Of a DNA stretch of 64,000 bases, positions 55,152-64,000 are shown in pieces. Numbering within the stretch: position 1 is the stretch's first letter; each line of letters begins with the position of its first letter. Position numbers and translations under genes: made by a program. The stretch is from positions 21,000,941 through 21,064,940 of the forward strand of contig NC_054081.1 in NCBI RefSeq assembly GCF_017562075.2. Direction: 5' to 3'. Below the pieces are notes generated by a model that was not told the origin of the DNA, did not search any database, and worked only from the letters and a program-made list of their open reading frames with translations. Source of the stretch: Anopheles merus. Taxonomy: Eukaryota; Arthropoda; Insecta; Diptera; Culicidae.

Positions 55152-57392
55152 TCACTGCGGCCTCGGCAAAAGCCGAAGACGTTCCTTGAAGCACTGAGTT
55201 AAGATGTCGAAGTCGAAGCAATCCGAGACAGTGTTGAAGACAGCCGACATGCGGAACATAGGGTCAGACCGACCAGCACTGGAACGGGGTTGAGCGAGCC
55301 GTAGAGTTTCTCTAGACCTAAGTGTTCGGGATGGTGCATAGATATCGACTCGATGCAACAAAGGCGATGAGTCGATAGAGCCATTTAGCAATCCAGCGAT
55401 GAAAGAGTACTGTGCATTACGTCTTCTAACCGAAAGAGGTTCAAGGCCTAGAAGATGGCACCGCGCAGCATACGGAGGAAGATTATTGCGATCCTGCCAG
55501 GGAAGTAGGCGTAGGGCATATCGCGTGAGCTTACGTTGAATCGCCTCAAGTCGAGCAATTGAAGAAGCGGTAGTTGGGCTCCAGACTACGCACGAATATT
55601 CCAGACCGAACGAACGATACAGTTGTAGACAGCTTTGATGCACATGGGGTTGCGGAATTCATTAGTTGTCCGGATAACCACGCCAACTCCGGATAACTCC
55701 TGCATCGACTAAAAGACACACAGTTGCATTTCTCGATGCAGATAGTCAGTCCATTACGCTTGCACCACGAACAGAAAATTTCGATGCAGTCTTGCAGGAA
55801 TGTACAATCACCTGTGTTGTGAATAGGCGCAAAAATTTTTGCGTCGTCGGCAAACAGACTGATACTGTCGGGAGGTAAAGCCAGGGTAACATCGTTGATA
55901 AACAATATGAAGAGAAGCGGGCCAATATTGCTTCCTTGTGGCACACCCGAGCTGCTGACTATTTCTTTGGACATGTGCTTATCAATTTTCACGATGTATG
56001 TGCGATTAATTAGGTAAGACTTAAGCCACTGTACGAGCGAGCTGGGAAATCCTAGCTGATCGAGTTTAGCGAGAAGAATTGCGTGCGGAAGAGAGTCGAA
56101 TGCTGCTTTTAGATCTGTATAAATTGTATCGACTTGAGTTCCGGCATCAATTTGACTAGTGCAATAGGTTACAAATTCAACCAGGTTCGTGGTAGTTGAC
56201 TTTTTTGGCACGAATCCATGTTGATACGGGCTTAGGTAGCTGCGGCATGCATGTAGCAGATGTTTGTATATCACTAGTTCGAACACCTTGGCAATGGCAC
56301 ACAAAGATGTAATACCCCGGTAGTTGATGGCATCTGCCCTGTCGCCCTTTTTGTAAATAGGAACCATCCAAGATTTCCTCCATGTTTTGGGAAAGAAGCC
56401 ATTGGCTAGCGATGCATTGAACATTTTTGCAAGGATAGGTGCTACTGTCGTTTGACAGCGTTTCAACACGGTAGAAGGAATTCCGTCGGGTCCAGGAGCG
56501 AAGGAAGGATTTAGTTGCATTAGGGCTGATAAAACGATCTCACTGTCGATGAAAGGAGTGCTCATGTTAATTGCGCCAGTCGGAGTGTTGATGAGAGCAG
56601 CATCAATGGTATCGGTATCATTCATGGCCGGTGAAAAGCAATCTGCGAAGCGATCCGCGAAGAGATTGCACATGTCATTAGTGTTTGCGTGGATTTTGTT
56701 TTGCTGTTGTAGAAGCGCCAAAACGAGTCAGGCCACCTGCAGAGGTTACGTTGAATTTTACTCAAATATCTGCCATATCGAAACCTTTATAGCTGCAGTA
56801 TAAAGAGTGCGTGTCAAAGTAGATCGAGCGAGATCTTTGGCAGCGGCGCGTTTGGTAGTGACGATAAGCAGCTCTTTTTACACGTTTGAGTCGTTTGAGT
56901 GTGCGGTCCGCCCAGGGGGGGTTAGGTTTAGGACGCTGAACTGGGACGCATACAACAAAGGCTTGCAGCATGAAGGTCGAGAATGAACATACTGCTTCGT
57001 CAAGTGAAACAAAATTGGAACAATGAAAGCTATTGTTAAACATTGATATCATGTCGTTCAGTTTCACATAGTCAGCTTTAGCAAAGTTATAACGATAAAA
57101 TGCGGTTGTCGTTGAGTTTTGTCGAGTCGTCGAATTGCGTCGGGTCGACGAGTTAATACGTATATTGAAGTCAAACGCCGGATGGTAGGAGTCAAGAGGT
57201 ACAAGCGGAACAACACTTGGAAAGACAGGCGAACACAATTTAGCTGCCGCATTGTTAGCGTAGAGCAGGTCAAGCATGCTTCCGTGCGAATTATTAGTGC
57301 CGATTATGTGACTCAACAGCTTGAGGAAAAGTATCAAAAATGTTCATTTTCTATTATGATCCGTGTTAGAGCACTCGATTTGTCTCTGGTTT
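55152..57392 (-). pseudogene. CR1-like ORF2, RT and C-terminal part (copy 2)
   Basis: From the 5' side: NSHGSMLDLLYANN and RTLKRLKRVKRAAYRHYQTR (56762-57337). Then, after a frameshift near 56725, ADRFADCFSPAM, SFAPGPDGIPSTVLKRCQ, PKTWRKSWMVPIYKKGDRAD, INYRGITSLCAIAKVFELVI, TDLKAAFDSLPHAILLAKLD, SGVPQGSNIGPLLFILFIND and the catalytic LFADDAKIF (about 55840-55870). A deletion after CRSYPEL (near 55680) removes the RT thumb. It ends with LEYSCVVWSPTTASSIARLE to RLLPRPQ. Inactive. Confidence 0.85.
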
Positions 57393-57841
57393 GATATATC
57401 GAACTGAACGAAGGTCATTTGCATTACCTGACTCAAACGGAGACCGTTTTTTGTCAAACAGCTTTCCGTCAGGTTAAAGCTACGGAAAACGTTTTGTTTT
57501 ACGGTTTAACTACTAAATACATATATTTAAACCACACGAATTGCATATAATTACATTCAAAAGGGTTTTTTGTAATTATTCATTACAAAAAGGGTGGGAA
57601 TGACAAAATACACAGAAATTAGAAAATCATACCACAAACGCTACTTTGCATGACATTGCCAAACACATTTAAAGAACAATAATATGCCACACGTAGAAAT
57701 AATTATAAATTGGTACGATACTTCCTGCGATACGCGTTGCAGTTTGTTTTGACTAACAAATCCATTTCAGATCAATTTGGTAGCAATCTCTCGAGTCAAC
57801 GAAAGAAGTCTCTAACAAGCTTGTATAATACCGATTTCGTT
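57393..57841. other. Unassigned insertion within CR1-like ORF2 (copy 2)
   Basis: A+T-rich sequence between the endonuclease end (GLVQLNHINSV at 57842) and the next ORF2 block (SHIIGTNNSHG near 57310). Not coding for ORF2. I see no terminal repeats or duplication, so it may be an insertion or a rearrangement. Confidence 0.4.
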
Positions 57842-58738
57842 TTAGTTCGTGTAGCGCGATTTTGTTTGACACATTTCCGTTTGAATCAGATAATCGACAC
57901 TATTGATGTGATTAAGTTGCACTAATCCATTAAATTTAAATCCATCCTCAAAGGTGTTGTTGGCCAGTGCGCGCGCAGTTGGTTCATAGTGCGTGATTGA
58001 TGAGTATGCTGGCGAGGACGAAGGATCAGTTGTGGACCAGCTTATGCTAGGCTGATTGAAATCGCCAATAACAAACAGCAGATCCGAAGGCTTCAGTGTG
58101 AGAGTGAAGCCGCTGATACAATCATGTAGAGAGCGAAGAGTCGATATCTGGGAGCTAAGCTGTGGTGGAATGTATACTACCATGATGTACAGATGTGCGT
58201 TATTGCAGGTGACGCGCACACAAATATACTCGAGAGAACGATCACGGGAAGGTAATTCTATCGACTCGTATGCGTTAGAAACGGCTAGCAAAACACCACC
58301 ACCGCGAGAGCAAGAGCCGCTGAGAGAGCGATCACAGCAGTAAACAGAGAAGTTGTTGTTGAAGAGAAGAACAGATGGAATGTTGTCAACAAGCCAAGTT
58401 TCCGTGAGGGCGATGAGGTTGAAGTCAGCCTCCGATACAGCTAGGTGAAATTCTTTTGTTTTAGTACGCAAACCTCTAACGTTTTGATAATAGCAGCTTA
58501 AGTACTCTATGGTAACGTTGTCATTGTGGCGGTTGGATAAAGCGGGTATACGGTAAGTCAATTGAGCTGCGTTGTCAGAGCATGAGGCTTGGCGTGTTTG
58601 TTGCGTGCAATGAGCGGAACTTCGTCTAGTTGAGAAAAAAGCGATCGATTGTAGACTGGTGCAGGTGCGGAGATGAAGCGCGGTGGTTTTGGGGCGGTCC
58701 AGATACAAGTGTTGAGTTGGGTGCTTCCAAGGTATCAT
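57842..58738 (-). pseudogene. CR1-like ORF2 AP-type endonuclease (copy 2)
   Basis: YYQNVRGLRTKTKEFHLAVS, IALTETWLVDNIPS, SRGGGVLLAVSN, YIMVVYIPPQLSS and VIGDFNQPSISWST: the endonuclease motifs of the CR1/Jockey-type ORF2. The frame is open for 298 codons and overlaps the end of ORF1 (58626-58738) in another frame, so ORF2 would need reinitiation or frameshifting here. The C-terminal SDHxP motif is lost at 57841. Confidence 0.85.
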
Positions 58739-59780
58739 TCACCGGGGGGTGACACTGTTGTGATGATGTTGTTTCAGGACCAGGTGGAGTAGACGTGCGT
58801 GCTGCTAAACGGTGAGTCGTTGTTGGTGTGCGTGTGGTGTAGCGGTGATCAGTACTAGTAACTGGTGTGCGAGTTGTAAAGCGGTTTCGGGTGGCTATAG
58901 GAGATGAGGTTTGGTGGTCGTGTTGACGGGATGGAAAAATCTCACGTACACCGATACCGACGGGCCAGGTGGATGGTGTGAGTGCCGCATCTCGAAGGAT
59001 AGCCGGGACTCTCACTTTGAATGAAAGCCAATTCATGCTGTCCACACTAACCCCTCTTCTCAGCAGGCAATACGCTATAACGTCATCGGTGGCTAAGCGA
59101 CGCTTTACAGAAGCGACCACTTGTTCCACAGTGACGGCCGTTGATAAGCGGGATAGGCGGATCCAGATCCTATCTGTGAATGGCTCACGAGGTGCAGCCT
59201 GAAGCGGTGATGATAACGGATCGGTTCCCACCAGTTCATGCGGTTGTGTAGGTGTCGGCTGGACGGCAATTGTGGTATTGGTGTATGCGTTTGGCGATGA
59301 CGCGGCACAAAGGATGTTACCCCGACTGTTTACAATTCTGTTTACACCAGGAGATGCCGAATCCTCGATTAAGCGCCTCCGCTTTCTACCAGTAGCCGGT
59401 CGAGGATCAGGATTCCGAATGTGAGGCGTGGATGCAGTTTGAAGGAAGGTAAAACCACTGCGAACTTCGGCGACAATAGGCTCGACGAGCTTGCCGATAG
59501 CTGCTACAGCTGAGGTGAGGGCGGCTTGGAAACCGACCTGGGCGCCTATTTCTTTTACCGAACGGCAGCGCGGATTTTTAAGAATGTTAGTGCAGCCAAT
59601 GCAGCTCCAGTGCAGGTCGACATTGGACAATACTGTGTCAATCAGCTCGGAGGGCAATTTGCAACAGCCGCGGTGGAACGTAGCGTCACAATATGCACAA
59701 CTGATGATGCAGCCGGTGGCCTCTACCGGTTCAGCACACGAGAAGCAAATAGCCGCCATCGCGAAATCACGCATAATCAC
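58626..59780 (-). CDS. CR1-like ORF1 with PHD-like zinc finger (copy 2), intact
   Basis: 384 residues. An N-terminal Cys/His finger at about residues 12-63: CFSC, ISCAYCDATFHRGC and LHWSCIGC, a C4HC3 (PHD-like) order. A region conserved with copies 1 and 3 follows (FQAALTSAVAAIGKLVEP), then a basic patch TGRKRRRLIED, then IWIRLSRLSTAVTVEQVVAS to LSFKVRVPAILRDAAL, and a Thr-rich tail. No stop. It would bind element RNA in this family. The second ATG (MAAICFSC) is an alternative start. Confidence 0.8.
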   Translation of the reverse strand: MIMRDFAMAAICFSCAEPVEATGCIISCAYCDATFHRGCCKLPSELIDTVLSNVDLHWSCIGCTNILKNPRCRSVKEIGAQVGFQAALTSAVAAIGKLVEPIVAEVRSGFTFLQTASTPHIRNPDPRPATGRKRRRLIEDSASPGVNRIVNSRGNILCAASSPNAYTNTTIAVQPTPTQPHELVGTDPLSSPLQAAPREPFTDRIWIRLSRLSTAVTVEQVVASVKRRLATDDVIAYCLLRRGVSVDSMNWLSFKVRVPAILRDAALTPSTWPVGIGVREIFPSRQHDHQTSSPIATRNRFTTRTPVTSTDHRYTTRTPTTTHRLAARTSTPPGPETTSSQQCHPPVNDTLEAPNSTLVSGPPQNHRASSPHLHQSTIDRFFLN

Positions 59781-59999
59781 AGCACAACACTGCTAAGCCG
59801 AGCAGGAAAAAACAGCAGGAAACCACAGTTGCGGTGCAACTAAACAATTCGCCAACACGCAATGATGATGTGAAGCAGTTTAATAGTCCGTAGAATAGAC
59901 AACAATGCGATGCGACGCATAAAACACAAGAAAATTACTGAAAAATCACGGAGCGCGACGGAAGTGCGGCCGAACAATTAAACGTCAAACGTAAGACAC

Positions 60000-60300
60000 A
60001 TAACACACTAAACATATTCAAAATAAATTTTATTAAAAATCCGGCCCGCAAAGGAATAGGCCAATTATGTATGTATTACGTTATATAAACTTTTGTCACT
60101 CGACTCATAAGAAAATATTTTCTTTCAAACAGATGAGTAAAAATAATTGGCGCATTCCGCTCACATTCCGCAAGTTAAAGCCTGGATTTATGCAAGCCAT
60201 TATTTTCTGTGCGAAGCTTTCAAGCGCACATCTTCTAGCTCCTTGTTTCAAATTATCCAGCAGCACTCCAGGCGGAGAGCATTTTCGCTCCTAGTAGCGC
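60000..60300. other. hAT internal sequence, no gene
   Basis: A+T-rich internal part of the hAT element, right of the CR1-like 5' end. No coding signal. The subterminal repeats start after about 60270. Confidence 0.5.
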
Positions 60301-60563
60301 ATTGCACTTACGCAGCCCTGTGTGCAGCACTCCGTGTGGTGCGAAAATTCGCTCCTGGGAGCGCATTGCATATCGCTCCTGCCTGCAGCGCTCTGCGAGG
60401 TGCGAAACTTCTCTCCTGGGAGCGCATTGCACAATCGCTCCTGTGTGCAGCGCTCCGTGCAGAGCTACCTCTTTTTCCTGTGGACAGTGCGGGAGCACGC
60501 ACAATAAGAAGAGCGAAGCGATTGAGGTACCTCTTTCGCTCTTGACCCAACACTAGCGATAAG

Positions 60564-61115
60564 CACATGAGCATCCGCAGCACCTTCTTCCAGCATGCAC
60601 ACCGCCATAACTACACCTGGAGACACCCGAAGGGTGATTCAAAGTCCCAAATCGACCACGTTCTGATTGACGGAAGGCACTTCTCGGATATTATCGACGT
60701 TAAAACGTATAGAGGCGCAAACGTCGACTCGGACCATTTTCTGGTCATGGTAAAACTGCGCCAGAAATTCTCCGTGCTTAACAACCAACGGAGTCAGGCC
60801 ACCCCAACGCTCAACCTGGACCGGTTGAAGTGTGCTGTTGCTGCGGAGGGGTATGCGACAGCGCTCGGGGAAGCGCTGCCGACCGAGAACAACATCGCCG
60901 CGATGCCCCTCGCAGACCACTGGCATATGGTGGAACGAGCCATCAGCACTGCAGCCGAACACAAGATCGGCCGCTTACCACGTAGAGAGGAAAAGGAATG
61001 GTTCAACCAAGAGTGCAGACGAGCACTATCCGAGCATGCAGCGCGCCCGCATGCTACGGCATGAAACCCGTCAGAGCGTGGAGATCTACAGACGACTGAG
61101 GAAACAATCGCGGCC
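60564..61115 (+). pseudogene. Non-LTR endonuclease C-terminal fragment (RTE-like)
   Basis: STFFQHAHRHNYTWRHPKGD, QIDHVLIDGRHFSDIIDVKT, YRGANVDSDHFLVMVKLRQK: the end of an AP-type endonuclease of the RTE-like type, with the SDH motif. The linker follows, EWFNQECRRALSEH and, after a frameshift near 61040, RHETRQSVEIYRRLRKQ. It differs from the intact RTE at 28620 (about 61 residues can be aligned by eye with many changes). It is truncated at both sides; the hAT target duplication is at its left edge. Confidence 0.75.
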
Positions 61116-62960
61116 GTAACTGCTTGACCACTTGGTACATCACTTTTCCAATTCGCTTAACAATAATAGCTAGCACCCAATTCCAGGTGTTGTAATGATA
61201 TTTCTTCGCATCCACAGATTCACCAATGTCAAAACTTCTGGTTGAAAACTGTCCATCATCTTGATTAGGTGAAGCTTGTACAGGTGGGCGCAGCAGCTCT
61301 AGGCAAGTACGAATCTTGCGACCAAACATAACTTCTGCCAGTGTTTTAAAGCCTTCCAACTGCTTATTAGGTGTATTTTGATATGTTAAAAGAAGCATGT
61401 CCAATGCTTCCTGCAACAACACCCCTCCCACCTTAATCTTTTTAACGCTCTTTTGAACGAGCCCACGAACCGTTCAGCCTGGTCGTTGAGCTGCGGGTGG
61501 TATGGGGCAGTTCTGATGTGTTCAATACCATTGGTGTTCGAAAATCAGCAGATGCTATGCTCGTGAACTGCCTTCCGTTATCGCTTACGATTAAATTTGG
61601 CATTCCCAGACCAACACCCAATCGTCTCAAAATAGCAACAGTTGCATTATCAGATATTTGTGAGGTGCGTACAATCTCTGGCCATTTGAAATGCGAATCA
61701 ATCACTAACAAGAAATGCATGTCTTCAATCGGCCCAGCGTAATCAATATGTATCCTCTGCCAAGGCGCTTCCGTTGTTTGCCAAGGTATCGGTGAGCTTA
61801 GATTTGGAGACTTATCCGCAGAAGCGCACGAATTACAGCATTTCACCATATCCTTAATATCTGCATCTATATTTATACCAATATACATAGCTTCGTGCTA
61901 CTCCTTTCATGCGCTCAATCCCAGGATGTCATAGGTGCATCAACTCAAGTACATGCTGGCGCTGCGACAAAGGTATGATTAACCGGTCTCCAAAAATAAT
62001 GCAATCCTCTATTGCCGATAAAAAGTCACGTCGCGCGTGAAAATTTTTTAGCTCAAGGTCTTCTAACCTCTTTGGCCATTCATTCTGGATGTACTTTAAC
62101 AAAACCCGAAGCACAGGGTCTTTGCACGACTCGCGCACAACGTCTTTAAAAGCTAGCTCCTAGCTAAAGCTCCTATGTCGTTCTCAAGCTCGATGCTGGC
62201 AATTACAAAGTTCTGCTCAGGTTTTTCTAGTCGATCCATTAGACGAGAGAGCACATCAGCATTTCCATATTTATCAGTTTGAACCTACTCAATATGAACA
62301 TCGTAAAGTAACAGCGTCAAAGCGAAACGCTGCAACCGATTCACGGTGTATGTTGGTATCCCCTTTTTAGCAGCAAACAGCATTCGATGTAACTTCGTGA
62401 CGGCGAAAATGATGGCCAAGCCATCACGATCAGGCTGACTGTACCGTTGTTCCGTTTCTGTGAGTGCTCTCGATGCGTGTTGGACCACTTTCAATCTTCC
62501 GTCAGGCCTGCTGTGTGATATTGTAGCTCCGATGCCTACCGAAGAAGCATCCGCTGAGACTACGATTTCGAGCAGTGGGTTATGATAAGTCAGCAAAAGG
62601 TCCGAAGCCAATATCTTCTTAAACTGCTCAAAAGCATGCTGACACTGCTTTATGTCCATTTAAATAATCTCTCTTCCTTCTGCAGCTCGTCCAGAGGCTG
62701 CCGTAACATACGCATGTTGTGGACAAATTTTCCGTAATAGTTGATCGCCCCGAGAAACGATCGCACTCCCGGGACGTCTGTCGGAGGCTGGAGCTTAATG
62801 ATGGCAGTAATCTTATCAGGGTCTGGCAGCAATCTTTTTGCATCCAACAAATGGCGCAAATATTTAATTTGGGGCTTCTGAAAACTGCATTTCTCTGCAC
62901 GTAAAGTAAAACCGTACTCTTGTAGTTTCTCTAACACGGCATGAAGATTTTTCAGCATTG
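61116..62960 (-). pseudogene. Ty3/gypsy element C: RT end, RNase H and integrase, broken
   Basis: Right to left: RT thumb LHAVLEKLQEYGFTLRAEKC and VRSFLGAINYYGKFVHNMRM (62650-62958). RNase H VVSADASSVGIGATISHSRP and RRVQ-equivalent KVVQHASRALTETEQRYSQP (62285-62659). Linker LLKYIQNEWPKRLEDLELKN (61929-62138). Integrase zinc part CCNSCASADK, core IHIDYAGPIEDMHFLLVIDS and LIVSDNGRQFTS (61442-61888), then LLTYQNTPNKQLEGFKTLAE to YQVVKQLRP (61116-61431). The Glu region (RSSTTRLNGSWARS) is frameshifted. It has no gag, no LTR, and is different from gypsy A and B. Confidence 0.8.
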
Positions 62961-62974
62961 AGGAGCATTGACGT

Positions 62975-64000
62975 TTGACGTTTAACGTAAAAGTCGCATT
63001 CGCGTTTCGCTCCGTATATTTTCTAGAAAATCGCGCTGTTTATCACACTATTTTCCGGTTTCTGTATAATCACAGTATTTTAGAACACCGTTCCATTATC
63101 GTTCAATAGTGCGTTTATCTCTGCTGACAATAAAATTCGCGTGAATTTCGTTTTTTGGATCGCATCTGAGTTCGCGCGTCCTAACCGCCATCGCTCTTAT
63201 TGTTGCAACGAAAACCTGCACCGCTCCCGTAGAATGGCCCGTATTTGCAACGCCTGCACTATGGAAATTTTGGAGGCATCTATCAGCTGCTGCCTGTGCG
63301 ACTCTCCATTTCACCAGCGCTGCACTTCGGTTCCTGCTAATCTGTTCCTGCGCATTGCGGAATATAAACAATTACACTGGTGCTGTATTGGCTGCAACAA
63401 CGTATTTATGAATCCGCGCACCAAGTTCGTAAAAGACGCAGCCATGCAATCTGGCTTCCAGGCGGCAATAACAACAGTCGCCGAAAGCATCAAGACCATT
63501 ATGGAGCCATTGACTAATGAAATTAAAACTGGGTTTGCACGGATGAGCCAGCTCGATCTAAAAACTCCACGAAGGTGGCACCCCCCGCTAAAATTCGTCG
63601 CATAAATCGGTCAAAACGTTTGTTCTCGGAAGTCGCTACTGACAACCGTACGTTGTTTACATTTGGCGCCAGACCCATCAACACCCAAAACAATCACAAC
63701 CAGAACCAACATAATAAGCCGATCGATGATATGTATCGCAAAAATCGAGCTCCACCCATGATCACAGGCACGAACAAAGATACAAATACATTTCCGATCA
63801 AAATAGTCCCCGCTCAGTCTGCGGTGCAGAAGTGCGCATTGTATATTTCCCGGCTCGCTCCAGATACATCCAGTAACCAAATAGTGCAAATGGTCAAACA
63901 TGCTTTGTCCATTGAGGATGTCACTGCATATTGCCTTATACGACAAGGCACAAACACAGCAACAATTTCATTTCTATCATTTAAGGTGTTAGTGCCTCTT
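62975..64000 (+). mobile_element. CR1-like element, copy 3, 5' part, runs off the window
   Basis: A leader (about 62975-63233) precedes ORF1. The border with gypsy C is where its RT homology ends (after GATTTTTCAGCATTG). Confidence 0.7.
63234..64000 (+). pseudogene. CR1-like ORF1 with PHD-like finger (copy 3), one frameshift, incomplete
   Basis: I chose the ATG at 63234 (MARICNACTMEI) rather than 63141, because it sits just before the finger as in copy 2. The finger is CNAC, CCLCDSPFHQRC, LHWCCIGC. Conserved KFVKDAAMQSGFQAAITTVA follows. A one-base frameshift near 63575 moves the frame to VAPPAKIRRINRSKRLFSEV, then CALYISRLAPDTSSNQIVQM and TISFLSFKVLVPL at the window end. Confidence 0.8.

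Larger units (their letters stand above)
55028..60000 (-). mobile_element. CR1-like non-LTR element, copy 2 (minus), near full length
   Basis: 3' tail (AAT)n at about 55028-55068, ORF2 and ORF1, and a 5' leader ending near 60000. It lies inside the hAT element. I could not find a clear target duplication. The 3' UTR matches the fragment at 53600-53726. Confidence 0.8.
54775..60555. mobile_element. hAT-type non-autonomous element with nested CR1-like copy
   Basis: Perfect 15-bp terminal inverted repeats TAGTGTTGGGTCAAG (54775-54789) and the reverse complement (60541-60555), flanked by an 8-bp duplication GCGATAAG (54767-54774 and 60556-60563). Both are diagnostic of hAT. Without the CR1-like copy it is about 0.8 kb with no transposase. 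The subterminal regions (54800-54975, and 60270-60480 in opposite orientation) carry repeated words GGAGCGATTGTGCGATGCGC and GCGAAGTTTCGCACC. Confidence 0.9.

Noticed and set aside
60147..60583. Frames of 60-132 codons in the hAT right end
   Set aside because: Subterminal repeats open in several frames; no transposase motifs.

Overview
The window is insect nuclear DNA, almost certainly from an Anopheles mosquito. It has spliceosomal introns, TATA/AATAAA signals and tRNA-derived SINEs that I recognise as SINE200-like. It is built almost entirely of transposable elements nested in one another. I found no convincing host gene, no rRNA gene, no free-standing tRNA gene and no CRISPR. It looks like TE-dense intergenic or pericentromeric DNA.

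Layout. 1-4400: a decayed Ty3/gypsy pol (minus strand), split by a 2.4 kb DNA element. 4469-7132: a non-autonomous element ('H family') carrying two more small DNA elements. 7139-9936: the left part of a large H-family element, cut by a 100-N gap (9937-10036). 10037-10900: a decayed gypsy integrase. 11284-21205 repeats 1-9936 almost exactly. This looks like an unmerged contig overlap rather than a biological duplication. 18408-26322: the complete large H element (H2), which carries a spliced DDE transposase of the TNP2/DUF4218 (EnSpm/CACTA-like) type and a convergent gene for a protein with sixteen 34-residue repeats and a DUF4806-like domain. 26477-35692: a second copy (H3), degenerate, with a full-length RTE-like retrotransposon (28605-31936, intact 972-residue ORF) inside it. 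35699-37000: inverted H fragments and a 62-bp minisatellite.

37001-48111: a CR1-like non-LTR element whose ORF1 is split by a 6.8 kb R1-like element (17-bp target duplication). The R1-like element holds a 5'-truncated RTE copy (12-bp duplication). 48112-51150: a gypsy element (gag, zinc knuckle, protease, RT, RNase H; minus strand). 51156-54774: a copia RT fragment split by a second R1-like copy (11-bp duplication), which itself contains a CR1-like 3' fragment. 54775-60555: a hAT-type element (15-bp TIRs, 8-bp duplication) holding a CR1-like element in minus orientation. 60564-61115: a non-LTR endonuclease fragment. 61115-62960: a gypsy RT/RNase H/integrase fragment. 62975-64000: the start of a third CR1-like copy, running off the window.

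The most interesting biology is the two-gene H element: a CACTA-like transposase with a convergent repeat protein that could be its accessory factor. Also notable are three elements with CCC...GGG ends and 2-bp target duplications, and the long repeat-rich leader of the R1-like element. The exact target duplications let the order of insertions be read directly.
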